Shown here: one piece after another, positions 35,558-44,974 of the stretch | How the letters are laid out: every line of letters begins with the position of its first letter | Numbering within the stretch: position 1 is the stretch's first letter | Source: Reyranella sp. CPCC 100927 | GTDB lineage: Bacteria > Pseudomonadota > Alphaproteobacteria > Reyranellales > Reyranellaceae | DNA length: 64,000 bases | Assembly: GCF_007859315.1 (NCBI RefSeq) | Contig: NZ_VOHA01000002.1 | Span: 186,001 to 250,000 of the forward strand | Direction: 5' to 3' | Notes under the pieces: generated by a model | What the model was told of the DNA's origin: nothing | Seen by the model: the letters and a program-made list of their open reading frames with translations, nothing else | Database searches by the model: none | Position numbers and translations under genes: made by a program

Positions 35558-36127
35558 GCTGTCTTCCTCTCCAATCGCTGCGGAGTTTCCCTCAATCACG
35601 CGCGTCGCGCATCACCTCGCGACAGGCGAGCGGCGCGATGATCTGTGATCGGCAGGCACGGATCGGCAGGGATCTGCAAAAGCGCGGCAGAAAGGGCAGA
35701 TACGGCCAGAAAGTCATTTTCCCTCGCGGCTCCAAGTGCTTGCGACCCCTCGCCTGGCGCGGCCAACGGGTGGCCAAATGACGGTCAGAAACGGCCAGAA
35801 AGTCCGCCGGGTGCCGACTGTGTCTTGCCGTCGACCCGGTCAATTCATCGATCTTCGCTGTCGTCCCGAGCGCAGCGAGGGATAGGGACGGCGCCCGGAT
35901 TCCTCGCTGCGGATGACAGCGTCATTGCTTGCTTCACGTCGCGGCGTTGAGAGCGTCCTTTGTACTCCCATGAAGGTCAAATATCAAGAACAAACAGACA
36001 ACGCGCCACCTGAACGCACGCCGCCACGGGCTTCCTGTGTCATGTCACCGTCAAAAAATAGGTCTAGACAAGTTGTGTGCCGAGGGCGGCCCAAGGTGCC
36101 GCCTCTCCCCGTTGCCGAGGACGAACC
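35558..36127. other. Intergenic region with palindromic repeat; no gene seen
   Basis: No supported coding frame is present. Short recurring phrases such as CGGCCAGAAAGTC occur at two places. At 35858-35920 there is an inverted repeat (GCTGTCGTCCCGAGCGCAGC with its partial complement at 35902-35920). This family recurs four times at 54073-54243. Confidence 0.6.
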
Positions 36128-36529
36128 ATGCGCCCGATTTTCCACCTTTCCTTCCCCGTCACGAACATGGAGACCGCTATCCACTTCTACGTATCCCATC
36201 TTGGCGCCGAGGTCGGACGACAGGCCGAGACATTCACCGACATCCTGCTGTTCGGCGCTCAGATCACACTCCAGAACGACTCTGGAAACGTGACGGCGCC
36301 CATGCCGCGCTCACGGCACTTCGGCGCCACCATTGCCTGGGATCACTGGGAGCGGCTGGCACACGCATTCAAGGACGAAGCGTTCGTGGTCGAGCCGGCC
36401 AAAGTCTCGTACCAGGGACAGCCCATCGAACAAGGCAAGTTCATGCTGCGCGATCCCAGCAGCAACTTCATTGAAATCAAGGCTTACCGATCGCCGTCGG
36501 ACGTTCTGGGGGCTTTGGCCGATCAATGA
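36128..36529 (+). CDS. VOC-family protein, glyoxalase/dioxygenase superfamily
   Basis: GAGG seven bases upstream supports the ATG at 36128. This 133-residue protein has a VOC start (IFHLSFPVTNMETAIHFYVSHLGAEVGR), a mid His region (HFGATIAWDHWERL) and a C-terminal Glu in SNFIEIKAY. The metal triad is likely complete. It stands alone between the glc region and the left edge of the aryl polyene island. Function unknown. Confidence 0.8.
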   Translation: MRPIFHLSFPVTNMETAIHFYVSHLGAEVGRQAETFTDILLFGAQITLQNDSGNVTAPMPRSRHFGATIAWDHWERLAHAFKDEAFVVEPAKVSYQGQPIEQGKFMLRDPSSNFIEIKAYRSPSDVLGALADQ

Positions 36530-36622
36530 GAGGCGCCGCGTTCCTCTCCTCTGCCCGCGCGTGAGCAGAGGAGACGCCCATCTGCTGACACGATGGCCTC
36601 GTCCCTCCCCGCTCGCGCAGCT

Positions 36623-36780
36623 ATCCTCGCGGCGCCAGTCCAGCAAAGGCCGGTCCGGGTCGCCCGTACCACGCACGGCGACCAACAGCGCAGCGCTCGC
36701 GTCATCGGAGAGTGCATGGATCCAGCGGTGTCGGATTGAAAGTCGCCGGCGGTCCGCATCGCAGGCGATGTCCGGGCCAT
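36623..36780 (-). pseudogene. 5' fragment of a TauD/TfdA-like gene
   Basis: These 158 bases match 57865-58023, the first about 53 codons of the intact TauD gene, at high identity by eye (MARTSPAM.TA.DFQSDT and later DDASAALLVAVRGTGDPDRPLLDWRRED). A one-base length difference breaks the frame after about 20 codons. The rest of the gene is missing. It is the left flank of the island; its partner DUF4291 fragment is the right flank. Confidence 0.8.
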
Positions 36781-36851
36781 GATACCCTCCGTGAGGATCG
36801 CCGATGGCTTTGTCCATGCTAGACTGCTGTCTACTAACGCAGTGAGCAATA

Positions 36852-37172
36852 ATGAAATACAGAGTGCTTTGTATCGCGCTGGTCGTGTCAGCTTGCACCA
36901 CGCCAATGACACCAGCTGGCATGCAGGTCCGCTTTGCGAAGAAAGAAGAGGTCGCCGGTTGTACGTTCCTAGGCCAAGTCACCGGAACATCGACACAGGC
37001 AGGCGTCCAGCGATCACAAGGGTACGAGAACGCTACCAATGATTTGCTCAACAACGCCGGCGCTCTTGGCGCGACGCATGTGGTCATGACGGACAATCGC
37101 GGTCCGCGCTATTGGTCGTTCGGTCAGAACGTGCGCGGTGATGCCATGCGATGTGGATCGCCGCCTAAGTGA
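36852..37172 (+). CDS. DUF4156-type lipoprotein
   Basis: This 106-residue product has a lipobox LVVSAC (Cys about residue 15) and the DUF4156 pattern: VRFAKKEEVAGCTFLGQVTG, NATNDLLNNAGALGATHVVMTDN. It should be anchored in a membrane by lipidation. Base composition is lower in GC than the region to the left, like the island that follows. Function unknown. Confidence 0.8.
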   Translation: MKYRVLCIALVVSACTTPMTPAGMQVRFAKKEEVAGCTFLGQVTGTSTQAGVQRSQGYENATNDLLNNAGALGATHVVMTDNRGPRYWSFGQNVRGDAMRCGSPPK

Positions 37173-37367
37173 CTTCGTTGTCCTCCTGGAGTTTGTGATG
37201 TGATTGCAAACTCGGGACCGGGAACGAGACAGGGAAGAGCCGTTAGATTAGACGTGGGATGCAATGGGTCGCTTTCGCGCCAATGACGGCATCGCGTGAT
37301 TTGCCGCCTGGCACGCCCCAGTAGCGTCACGGCGCTTCCCTACTCCTCGCCTGCGCTGCAGCTCCGC

Positions 37368-38591
37368 TTACAGACGCGCAAAAATCAACGATGTGTTGAT
37401 GCCGCCGAAGGCAAAGTTGTTGCTCATAAACCGTTCGCAAGCGATGCGCCGTGGATTGCCAGCAAGGTAGTCGAGATCCCCGCACCGGGGGTCGATGTTC
37501 TTGAGATTGGCGGTTGGCACGAACCAGCCTTCGCGCAGCATCTCGATCCCAAGCCACGCTTCCAGCGCACCGCAGGCGCCAAGCGTGTGGCCGAAGTAGC
37601 TCTTCAGCGAATGGATTGGCGCGGCGAGTCCGAACACCGCGGCCGTCGCCGTCGTCTCGGCGATGTCACCAGCATCCGTCGCCGTGCCGTGGCCGTTAAC
37701 CATGCCGATTGCCTCAGGCGACAGGTCAGCATCGCGCAACGCAAGCCGCATGGCGACTTCCATGGTCTCAGCCCGCGGCTGGGTCACGTGACTGCCGTCG
37801 GTGTTGGTGCCGTAGCCCACCACTTCGGCAAAAATCGGCGCTCCCCTGCCAAGCGCACGGTCATAGTCCTCGAGAATGAGCGTCGTGGCACCTTCACCAA
37901 TGACCAGGCCGTCTCGGTCGCGGTCATAAGGCTTGGGCGTTGTTGATGGCGCATCGTTGCGGGTAGATGTCGCGAACAATGTGTCGAACACAGCTGCCTC
38001 GGTGATGTCGAGTTCCTCGGCACCACCAGCGATCATGACATCGGCCTTGCCCCACCCAATGGCTTCGTAAGCATAGCCGATTGCCTGGCTTCCCGACGTG
38101 CAGGCGCTCGATGTCGTAATAACGCGACCGGTTACGCCGAAGAACAGCCCGATATTCACAGCGGCAGTATGGCTCATCATCTGGATGTAGCTGGTGGCGT
38201 TCAGCGTCTTCGACTTGCCGTGCTGCATCAGTTCAGCAAATCCGAGAACGGGCGCCGGACTGCCGAACGATGATCCATAGGCAATCCCGGTGGTACCCGA
38301 ACGAACGACAGGATCGTCCAAAAGGCCAGCCGTGGCCAGTGCCCGCTCGGTCGCTTGAACCGCCATTAGCGACACTGGTCCCATCGTCCGTGTTTTCTTG
38401 CGCGGATAGCGTTCACCACCGGAAAAGTTCGGCACAGGCGCCGCCAGACGCGTGTTGACACCCTCGAAACGATCCCATTCTGGCATCACGCGCACGGCGG
38501 TACGTCCAGCTGCGAGCGCTTCACGAATTACGGGCCAGTCATCGCCCAACGCTGTGACGCCGCCCATGCCAGTGACCACAACCCGCCGCAT
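37368..38591 (-). CDS. Beta-ketoacyl-ACP synthase, ApeR-like
   Basis: This 407-residue FabF-type synthase has the nucleophile Cys in TSSACTSGSQAIGYAYE (about residue 165), His in NGHGTATDAGD (about 302) and His in SYFGHTLGACGALE (about 335). It extends an acyl-ACP by two carbons. It is the last gene of the ape-type operon, starting one base into the stop of the reductase gene (TGATG). With the synthases at 39782 and 50375 it makes the three-ketosynthase set known from aryl polyene clusters. Confidence 0.88.
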   Translation of the reverse strand: MRRVVVTGMGGVTALGDDWPVIREALAAGRTAVRVMPEWDRFEGVNTRLAAPVPNFSGGERYPRKKTRTMGPVSLMAVQATERALATAGLLDDPVVRSGTTGIAYGSSFGSPAPVLGFAELMQHGKSKTLNATSYIQMMSHTAAVNIGLFFGVTGRVITTSSACTSGSQAIGYAYEAIGWGKADVMIAGGAEELDITEAAVFDTLFATSTRNDAPSTTPKPYDRDRDGLVIGEGATTLILEDYDRALGRGAPIFAEVVGYGTNTDGSHVTQPRAETMEVAMRLALRDADLSPEAIGMVNGHGTATDAGDIAETTATAAVFGLAAPIHSLKSYFGHTLGACGALEAWLGIEMLREGWFVPTANLKNIDPRCGDLDYLAGNPRRIACERFMSNNFAFGGINTSLIFARL

Positions 38592-39316
38592 CAGATCATA
38601 CCTCCGTTCACGGAGATCACCTGCCGCGTGATATAGCTGGCCTCGTCCGACATCAGAAATGCCACCAAACCTGCCACCTCGGCGGGCTTCCCGAACCGGC
38701 GCATCGGCACCAAAGCGCGCAGTTCATCGACCGGCAGTTCCTGCGTCATCTGGGTTTCGATCACGCCTGGGGCGACACAATTAACGGTGATGTTGCGCTT
38801 AGCGAGTTCGATCGCCAATGCTTTGGTGGCACCGATGATCCCAGCTTTCGTAGCGCTATAGTTGACCTGACCCCGGTTGCCGATCAACCCAGCGACGGAT
38901 GACAGGGTGACAATGCGACCGCCTTGGCGGGCGGACACCATCGGCATGACGATCGGCTTCAGCACGTTGTAGAAACCGTCTAGATTAGTCTCCAGGACAT
39001 TGTCCCAATCTGCATCCTCCATCGCTGGAAATGCGTTGTCCCGCGCAATTCCTGCATTGAGCACAACACCCCAGTAGGCGCCATGGTCTGCCATATCGGC
39101 CTCAAGCATCGCGCGACAGCGGTCCCGATCTGCGATATCGAAGGACAGTAAGCGGCCCTCAACTCCTGCTCTACGCACACCAGCCAACGCCTCATCCGCG
39201 CCCGCCAGGTCTGTGTGATAGTGAAGCACAATCGAGAAGCCGCCTCGTGCCAATCGTTCAGCAATCGCCCGCCCAATGCCCTTGCTGGCGCCGGTGACCA
39301 ATACAGTCCTAGCCAT
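38591..39316 (-). CDS. 3-ketoacyl-ACP reductase, ApeQ-like
   Basis: This short-chain dehydrogenase of 241 residues has TGASKGIGRAIAERL (NADPH site), NAGIARDN, catalytic Ser in TLSSVAGLIGN, and Tyr/Lys in VNYSATKAG. The ATG at 39316 is preferred; 39322 is two codons earlier. It reduces 3-oxoacyl-ACP in each elongation cycle of the polyene. It overlaps the dehydratase gene end by eight bases. Confidence 0.88.
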   Translation of the reverse strand: MARTVLVTGASKGIGRAIAERLARGGFSIVLHYHTDLAGADEALAGVRRAGVEGRLLSFDIADRDRCRAMLEADMADHGAYWGVVLNAGIARDNAFPAMEDADWDNVLETNLDGFYNVLKPIVMPMVSARQGGRIVTLSSVAGLIGNRGQVNYSATKAGIIGATKALAIELAKRNITVNCVAPGVIETQMTQELPVDELRALVPMRRFGKPAEVAGLVAFLMSDEASYITRQVISVNGGMI

Positions 39317-39785
39317 CGCCATCCCCAAGTTGTCCGGCCAAGAGGGCCTCGGCATTCGCTGGCTGAAACACCGTCAAGCGGGCCATCACAGGCACTTCCT
39401 CGCCCGACCGAACGTCACAGTCGAAGACACCGACCTGCTCGTCACGAAATACCAAGTTGGACTCAACGGTCAATCGTTCACCCTCAACGAACCTTGGTCG
39501 TACTGCCCGAAAGCCACGTGCCCCCAGCAGCAAGCCTATTCGTGGCGGCACACCAGCCAACATCGCCTCGACGCCGACAAATGCTGCACATGCCTGTGCC
39601 ATGTACTCAATGGCCACGTGCGTGGGGATACCACCGTCACGGAAGAACGGTGAGTCACGCCGGATCGTCAAATGTGCCGAGAGACTTCTGCCGGTAAACA
39701 TATCCACCGCATCCAGCAGGATCGCCCGCCCGGCATGAGGCAGCAGCTGGTCGATCGACCAGGGCGGACGCAGCGAGTCGGTCAT
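39309..39785 (-). CDS. 3-hydroxyacyl-ACP dehydratase, ApeP-like hotdog protein
   Basis: This 158-residue hotdog-fold protein has PHAGRAILLDAV near the N-terminus and a helix IEYMAQACAAFVGVEAMLAG that carries the catalytic acid. It should dehydrate 3-hydroxyacyl-ACP to build the conjugated chain, together with the ApeI-like protein at 46637. The start overlaps the ketosynthase stop by four bases. Confidence 0.83.
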   Translation of the reverse strand: MTDSLRPPWSIDQLLPHAGRAILLDAVDMFTGRSLSAHLTIRRDSPFFRDGGIPTHVAIEYMAQACAAFVGVEAMLAGVPPRIGLLLGARGFRAVRPRFVEGERLTVESNLVFRDEQVGVFDCDVRSGEEVPVMARLTVFQPANAEALLAGQLGDGDG

Positions 39786-40972
39786 GCGTGGCCCATCACG
39801 AGAGCCATGTTACTCCCGCCGAACGCGAAGGAGCTTGTCAGCATCGACACACCGCGATTAGGCGGTAACCGCGAGTCCGGTGTAACCAAATTCAGTGATG
39901 GCAATTCGGGATCGGGAACACCATCCCACACATGCGGTGGCAAAAGGCAGCCCGGATTATATGCATGGGTCAACGCCAACCACAGGAACGCGGCTTCACA
40001 ACCACCAGCCGCGCCCAGCATATGGCCCGTCAGCGGTTTGGTAGAACTCGCCGGCACCTGCCCGCCTAAGACCGCGGCGACGGCCTTACTTTCCATGGCA
40101 TCGTTCAATGGCGTGGCGGTTCCATGGAGATTCACGTACGCGATGGCACTGCCGGGCAACCCAGCATCGGCAAGTGCCCTGCGCATGGCGCTTGCCGCTC
40201 CCAGTCCCGTCGGATCGGGTGCGCTCGCGTGGTAGGCATCCGAGCTTTCGCCTATGCCCTTCAGCATCACCTCGGCCTCGGTAGGCTCGACCAGAAACGC
40301 CGATGCACCCTCACCGATCGTGATACCGTCACGGTTGGCACTAAACGGGTTGCAATGCGTGGGCGAGAGCGCCTCAAGCGTGGCAAATCCATTGAGTGTC
40401 ATACGCGAGAGCGTATCAGCGCCACCGACCACGGCTGCATCCACCACTCCCGATCGGATCAGCCGCCGCGCGGAGGCAAAAACCTTGGCGCTGGAAGAAC
40501 ACGCTACTGCAACCGTGTAGGCAGGCCCGCGCAAACCGAGATAGCGGACCGCATACTGCGATAGGCCACCGATTTCCTGCTGCTGGTAGTCGAACGTCGA
40601 CGGCCAAACCCCTGTCCGTTTGCGCTCTGCAAACGCGGCTTCAGCATCGGCAATCCCCGACGTGCTGGTGCCCAGCACCACCGCAATCCGGTCGGGTCCA
40701 TAGCGCCGTGCCGCGTCGGCGATCGGATCTCTGATCTCGTCCAAGACGACCTGCATCAGTCGATTATTGCGGCAGTCGAGTTCGGGAAATGGCGTCCGTG
40801 GCAGATCGCCAGCGACGGTACCTACCAGCACCCGTCTTTCCGGCACGAGGTCGTCGCGCGCCGCGAATGTGCCGCGGGTCCCGGAAAACAGCCCAGCGCT
40901 GTTGTCGGCCTTGCCGCGACCCAGCGGGGTCGCGATCCCCATCGCCGTCAATCCTAGCGGCCGCATCGTCAT
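39782..40972 (-). CDS. Beta-ketoacyl-ACP synthase, ApeO-like
   Basis: This 396-residue condensing enzyme has the Cys in AVACSSSAKVFASARRL (about residue 160), His in NLHGTATPLND and His in LTGHMLGAAGG. The triad is complete. In aryl polyene systems two active synthases elongate the chain and a third subunit without Cys acts as chain-length partner. Its ATG overlaps the DUF3261 gene's stop. Confidence 0.87.
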   Translation of the reverse strand: MTMRPLGLTAMGIATPLGRGKADNSAGLFSGTRGTFAARDDLVPERRVLVGTVAGDLPRTPFPELDCRNNRLMQVVLDEIRDPIADAARRYGPDRIAVVLGTSTSGIADAEAAFAERKRTGVWPSTFDYQQQEIGGLSQYAVRYLGLRGPAYTVAVACSSSAKVFASARRLIRSGVVDAAVVGGADTLSRMTLNGFATLEALSPTHCNPFSANRDGITIGEGASAFLVEPTEAEVMLKGIGESSDAYHASAPDPTGLGAASAMRRALADAGLPGSAIAYVNLHGTATPLNDAMESKAVAAVLGGQVPASSTKPLTGHMLGAAGGCEAAFLWLALTHAYNPGCLLPPHVWDGVPDPELPSLNLVTPDSRLPPNRGVSMLTSSFAFGGSNMALVMGHA

Positions 40973-41559
40973 GGCGTGACCTCCGCGGACTTGATCATCA
41001 GTTCATAGCCCCACGCCAGATTCCGATAGTGCGACGACCGCGGCCAGCCCGCCAGTCGTTCCAGCGTGTGCTCGGCCCAGATTAGCTCGCGACCCTCCTG
41101 GTACAGCGCGCGGCGCCCGGGACTGACCATCAGAGTCACGGGCGATCCGCTGAAGGCGGCACGCAGGACGGTTTCGGGCCAGTAGAGAAAGACCAGATCG
41201 GCGAGCACATTGACCGGACGCAGCTGCCGTGGCACCCAGGGCGCGATGTCGGCTTCGATGCCGCGTGCCGACCATTCGATGGTCATCGCCCGGCGACCAG
41301 CACTATCGGTGCTGACCATCAGCACGCGCTGCGGTGTCACGCTGAGACGGCTTTCGAACGTCACCGACCGCTCGCCGTAGCGGGCGATGATCATCTGAGC
41401 GACGTCAACGCTGCGGCCAAGGTCGGCCGGACCGGGCAAGGTCATGATGACGCCTGGAGAAACCGCCACTACGCCATCCGGCGCGCGCCCTATCTGGCGG
41501 TCCACCGGTGTGCAGGCGACGATCAGAACGCTTAGTGCAACGAAGAGAAATCCACGCAT
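40969..41559 (-). CDS. DUF3261 lipoprotein, ApeN-like
   Basis: The ATG at 41559 gives a short lipoprotein signal (RGFLFVALSVLIVAC, Cys about 16); a longer TTG start exists at 41595. The remainder (196 residues in all) has the DUF3261 pattern with VTLMVSPGRRALYQEGRELIW near the C-terminus. DUF3261 proteins accompany the MMPL exporter and LolA-like protein in ape clusters and are thought to help place the polyene lipid in the outer membrane. Confidence 0.78.
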   Translation of the reverse strand: MRGFLFVALSVLIVACTPVDRQIGRAPDGVVAVSPGVIMTLPGPADLGRSVDVAQMIIARYGERSVTFESRLSVTPQRVLMVSTDSAGRRAMTIEWSARGIEADIAPWVPRQLRPVNVLADLVFLYWPETVLRAAFSGSPVTLMVSPGRRALYQEGRELIWAEHTLERLAGWPRSSHYRNLAWGYELMIKSAEVTP

Positions 41560-41607
41560 CAAGCGAGCCCAGGACAGACGGAACCACAATCTCAAGACGT
41601 ATCGTTT

Positions 41608-43953
41608 CTACGCCTCGCCACCGCCATTGTCATGGCCGGTTGCAGGCCTCTGCGCTGGCGCTGCCAGCGGCGCCAGAACGAACGCCAGCGCGACCCCCAG
41701 CAGCATCGTCATACCGAACGCATGAACCGCCATCGTGTCGCTCAGAGCCAGCAATCCGAACGACAACAAGGTCGACACCATCGTCAACCACACCGCCAAC
41801 AGCGTCACCGGCCGGTGCTCGAATGTACTTTCAGCACAGAAGATGGCGTAGTCGACGCTGATCGAGAGCACCAGGACCAACGCCATTGCGTCAAAGAACG
41901 TGAATGGCGAACCCCAGATAGCCTTCAGCAACGGCGCCAGGACCAGGGCCATGAGCGACGGAAGCATGACGCGCAGGCCTCCAATCAGTCCAAACCGGGC
42001 CATCACCAGACCGACGACCACGACAGCGGACACGCCAGTGAGGACGAGGGCGCGGTGACGGTAGCGTGCCAGTAAGCTGCTGAAATCCGAGGCCGGATCG
42101 ACAAGGCGAACCCCATCTATGTCGGCAACAGCTGCGCGAACCATGTCGACGTTGCGGACCCCTTCAAGTAGCACGATATGGACAGCACCATTGTTCATGT
42201 CCGGAAGCACAAGATCGCCTATGAAATCCGATAGGACGGGGATCGATGTGGCATCAGGAATAGTGAGCGTGCGATCGTCCGCGAGGCGCAACTCCGATTC
42301 AGGTAGTCCCAGCGCAGCAAGGTGACTGGCGAGTAGCGGTGTCTCCAGCCGCTCGCGCAGCAGCGCGCGATTAGCATGCTGCCGCTGAGCCGAAGGCACG
42401 AAGCTAGCCGGCGCCCGGTACGCGACGAGGGCCCCTTCTTTGCGCAGCACGCTCAGGCGGTCGAGGAGTTCCTCCTCCTGTCTCAGCGCCGCTTCATGAT
42501 CGGCTCCCTTGACAACGAAAAACTGCGCTCCGGCCGTCAGTCCCACCAGCTGCTGAAAGCGCATTTGCTCGGACACCAAACGTGGCGACACCGCTTGCAT
42601 GCGCCGGATATCATCCTCGACCGTCAGTCGCATTGCACCGAGGATTCCAAGTGCGATCAGAATGGCGAAACTGATGCGCCGCACGCTTCGCCAGCGCGGC
42701 GCATCCCAGAACCGCCACAGCATCATGGCCAGTGCCAACATGCGCGCTCCATGGGCGGCCGGCCGGCTGCGGTCAAGCAGCGGTAACCAAAGCACGACGG
42801 TTAGGTAACACGCGACAAGGCCGACGACGGAAAACACGGCAACCTGCTTCAAGCCCGGAAACGGCGCCAACAGCAGCATGGCGTAACCGACAACGGTTGT
42901 GATCAGTCCCATAGTGATGCCGGGCATGATACGCGCAAGTCGGACCTGGGGCGGTCCGGCATCTGCGGCAAACACTTCGGCAGAGTAATAAAGCGTGTAG
43001 TCAGCCGCCACGCCAATGAGGCTAACGCCGAACAACAGGGAAGCGACATGCAACTCGCCGAACATCAGCAGTGTCGCCGACAAGCCGGCGCCTACGCCGA
43101 TGCCGATGGCCAGCACGCTCAGCATCAGTGGAGTCAGCGCCCGGAAGACGACCAGGATCAGCACGACGGTACCCACCGTAGACGCAAGACCCAACGTCGC
43201 TGTCTCTTCCAACGAGACCTGAGCACCGGCATGGGCGAAGAAAACCGCGCCGAGACGTAGGACCTCCAGACCCGGCGCCTTGTTCCGCTGCGTCCCTATC
43301 GCCGCGGACAGGGTAGCATCCAGGCGATCCTGAAGATCGAGTTCCATCGGCTCGCCGTTGAGGCGGCCCACAACCAGGATCCACACGGAATCGTCGTCGA
43401 CCACAGTGAGCAAGCCGTCGTCGACGACAACGCGGCTGGTCGGCAACGGTAGGCTGGCTAGAAATGCCGGCATCAACAGGAACGGATCCGCGCGCAGCAG
43501 GGCCGAATCGGCCAACGAAATGAACCCGAAGATCTGAGCCTGAGCTCGGGCAGCAATGGTTTCCGGCCGTCCTTCGAGAAGGCGCTGCCGATCCGCATTC
43601 GATAGCAAACCGCGGCGATATGCAAAGAATGCGGCACCGAACTCCTGAAACCGCTCTCGACTGGCATTCGGCAGGATATCGATCGCCTTCGACGACTGCA
43701 GCGACTGGGTAATCGCGACCGCGGCCTGGCGCGCGGTGTCGCGATCCTTGTGGCCCACCAGAACGAACACACGCCGCGACAGGCTGCGGGTGACGGCCTC
43801 ATTTGCACGCCGCAGCGCCGGATCGTTTTCGTCACGCGGCAGCAGCGACGCCAGATCGGTGCGCAAAGGAAGCCCGTGGTGCAGGCGCAACGCAAGGTGA
43901 ACCCCGGCGGCCAGCACCACCGCCAGCCAAGCCAGCGCCAGGACACGCTTCAT
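41608..43953 (-). CDS. MMPL/RND-family exporter, ApeM-like
   Basis: This 781-residue inner-membrane protein has about 12 helices in two halves. Each half has a large periplasmic loop and an SSD/MMPL core (LIGVAADYTLYYSAE; VLVLSISVDYAIFCAES). Such proteins move lipids or lipid-linked products across the inner membrane with proton drive. It lies between the LolA-like and DUF3261 genes, the standard export module of aryl polyene clusters. The start overlaps the upstream stop (ATGA). Confidence 0.88.
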   Translation of the reverse strand: MKRVLALAWLAVVLAAGVHLALRLHHGLPLRTDLASLLPRDENDPALRRANEAVTRSLSRRVFVLVGHKDRDTARQAAVAITQSLQSSKAIDILPNASRERFQEFGAAFFAYRRGLLSNADRQRLLEGRPETIAARAQAQIFGFISLADSALLRADPFLLMPAFLASLPLPTSRVVVDDGLLTVVDDDSVWILVVGRLNGEPMELDLQDRLDATLSAAIGTQRNKAPGLEVLRLGAVFFAHAGAQVSLEETATLGLASTVGTVVLILVVFRALTPLMLSVLAIGIGVGAGLSATLLMFGELHVASLLFGVSLIGVAADYTLYYSAEVFAADAGPPQVRLARIMPGITMGLITTVVGYAMLLLAPFPGLKQVAVFSVVGLVACYLTVVLWLPLLDRSRPAAHGARMLALAMMLWRFWDAPRWRSVRRISFAILIALGILGAMRLTVEDDIRRMQAVSPRLVSEQMRFQQLVGLTAGAQFFVVKGADHEAALRQEEELLDRLSVLRKEGALVAYRAPASFVPSAQRQHANRALLRERLETPLLASHLAALGLPESELRLADDRTLTIPDATSIPVLSDFIGDLVLPDMNNGAVHIVLLEGVRNVDMVRAAVADIDGVRLVDPASDFSSLLARYRHRALVLTGVSAVVVVGLVMARFGLIGGLRVMLPSLMALVLAPLLKAIWGSPFTFFDAMALVLVLSISVDYAIFCAESTFEHRPVTLLAVWLTMVSTLLSFGLLALSDTMAVHAFGMTMLLGVALAFVLAPLAAPAQRPATGHDNGGGEA

Positions 43954-44567
43954 TTGGCAGCATGGGCGAGCAGACCAGCTTCAGCTGGCGACAGCGGGCC
44001 GCGGCTCAACACCTGGTTCGCAAAGACGATCACGTCGGTATCGCCATCAGGTTTCTCGAGGCGCACGTCGTCGACAAACTGCCGCCCCCGGACAACGATC
44101 GACTTCAGCGGCAAGGTCGCTGTACTGGCGTCCGCACGTGGTGCCAAAACAACATGCCACGAGCCCGTGTCATTGCGGCGCTGTACCAAGAACTGGCTTT
44201 CCAGCGCCCGCCAGTCGCCTGTGAGCGCACCACCCAGCATGTCGTAAAGCCTCGCCAACCCCGGCACCCGCGTCGCCGATAGGCGGGTCGTCTCACTACC
44301 ATTCACCTCCTGAACCAGCCCAGCGGCTGTAATGACCGTGGTCACCTCGAACGGACGCTCAACGCGCCAGATCAGACCGCGGCCGGCAACCAGCACAAAG
44401 GCGCCCTCGGACTTCAGCGGCTGATTAAAGCCTTTCAGGTGCCGTTCCTGAACGAAGCGACCACGCATCACATCGCCTGCGGCCATGCCCGGACTCTGGG
44501 CCGGTGCCGGCCCGTCGCCGCCGAGCACCAGAACCAGCGCCGCCACAACATAAGACAACCATCTCAC
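43950..44567 (-). CDS. LolA-like outer-membrane lipoprotein carrier, ApeL-like
   Basis: This 205-residue protein has a signal peptide (LSYVVAALVLVLGGDGPAPAQ) and a LolA fold start, MRGRFVQERHLKGFNQPLKSEGAF, with GLIWRVERPFE. LolA proteins carry acylated cargo across the periplasm. It is coupled to the thioesterase gene upstream and the exporter gene downstream by four-base overlaps. Confidence 0.82.
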   Translation of the reverse strand: MRWLSYVVAALVLVLGGDGPAPAQSPGMAAGDVMRGRFVQERHLKGFNQPLKSEGAFVLVAGRGLIWRVERPFEVTTVITAAGLVQEVNGSETTRLSATRVPGLARLYDMLGGALTGDWRALESQFLVQRRNDTGSWHVVLAPRADASTATLPLKSIVVRGRQFVDDVRLEKPDGDTDVIVFANQVLSRGPLSPAEAGLLAHAAK

Positions 44568-44974
44568 GACAGGTGCCTCCTGATCCGTTCAACGAAGACG
44601 CTCGGGCACTCCAGGCACAGTTCGCCGGTATCGATCTTGACGGCGACCTGAACGGTCTGGGCCTTGGTCAGCACCAGACCCGAGTCCTTATCCTTGAGGC
44701 GGTAGTCGATCTTAAGGCGGTTTTCGTACTCGGCGAGAGTAGACGTCACAACGACTTCCTGTGCCATCCGGATCGGACGCACGTACTTCACGTTCAGATG
44801 TACGATCGGAAAGACATATCCCTCCTCCTTCATCTGCCGGTAGTTGCACTGCAGGCGATCGAGCAGATCACAGCGCGCCTGTTCAAGGAACCGCGCGTAG
44901 TTGCCGTGCCACACCACGTCCATCGGGTCGAGGTCGTAGAACTGTGCCTTGACGATCGTGTCAACCGACAGCAT
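44564..44974 (-). CDS. 4-hydroxybenzoyl-CoA-type thioesterase, ApeK-like
   Basis: The ATG at 44974 has AGGACAGG just before it. This 136-residue hotdog thioesterase has the catalytic Asp in DPMDVVWHGNYARFLEQARCDLL. It may release or edit aryl-polyenoyl thioesters; its exact role in known clusters is not settled. It overlaps the glycosyltransferase gene by 14 bases. Confidence 0.83.
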   Translation of the reverse strand: MLSVDTIVKAQFYDLDPMDVVWHGNYARFLEQARCDLLDRLQCNYRQMKEEGYVFPIVHLNVKYVRPIRMAQEVVVTSTLAEYENRLKIDYRLKDKDSGLVLTKAQTVQVAVKIDTGELCLECPSVFVERIRRHLS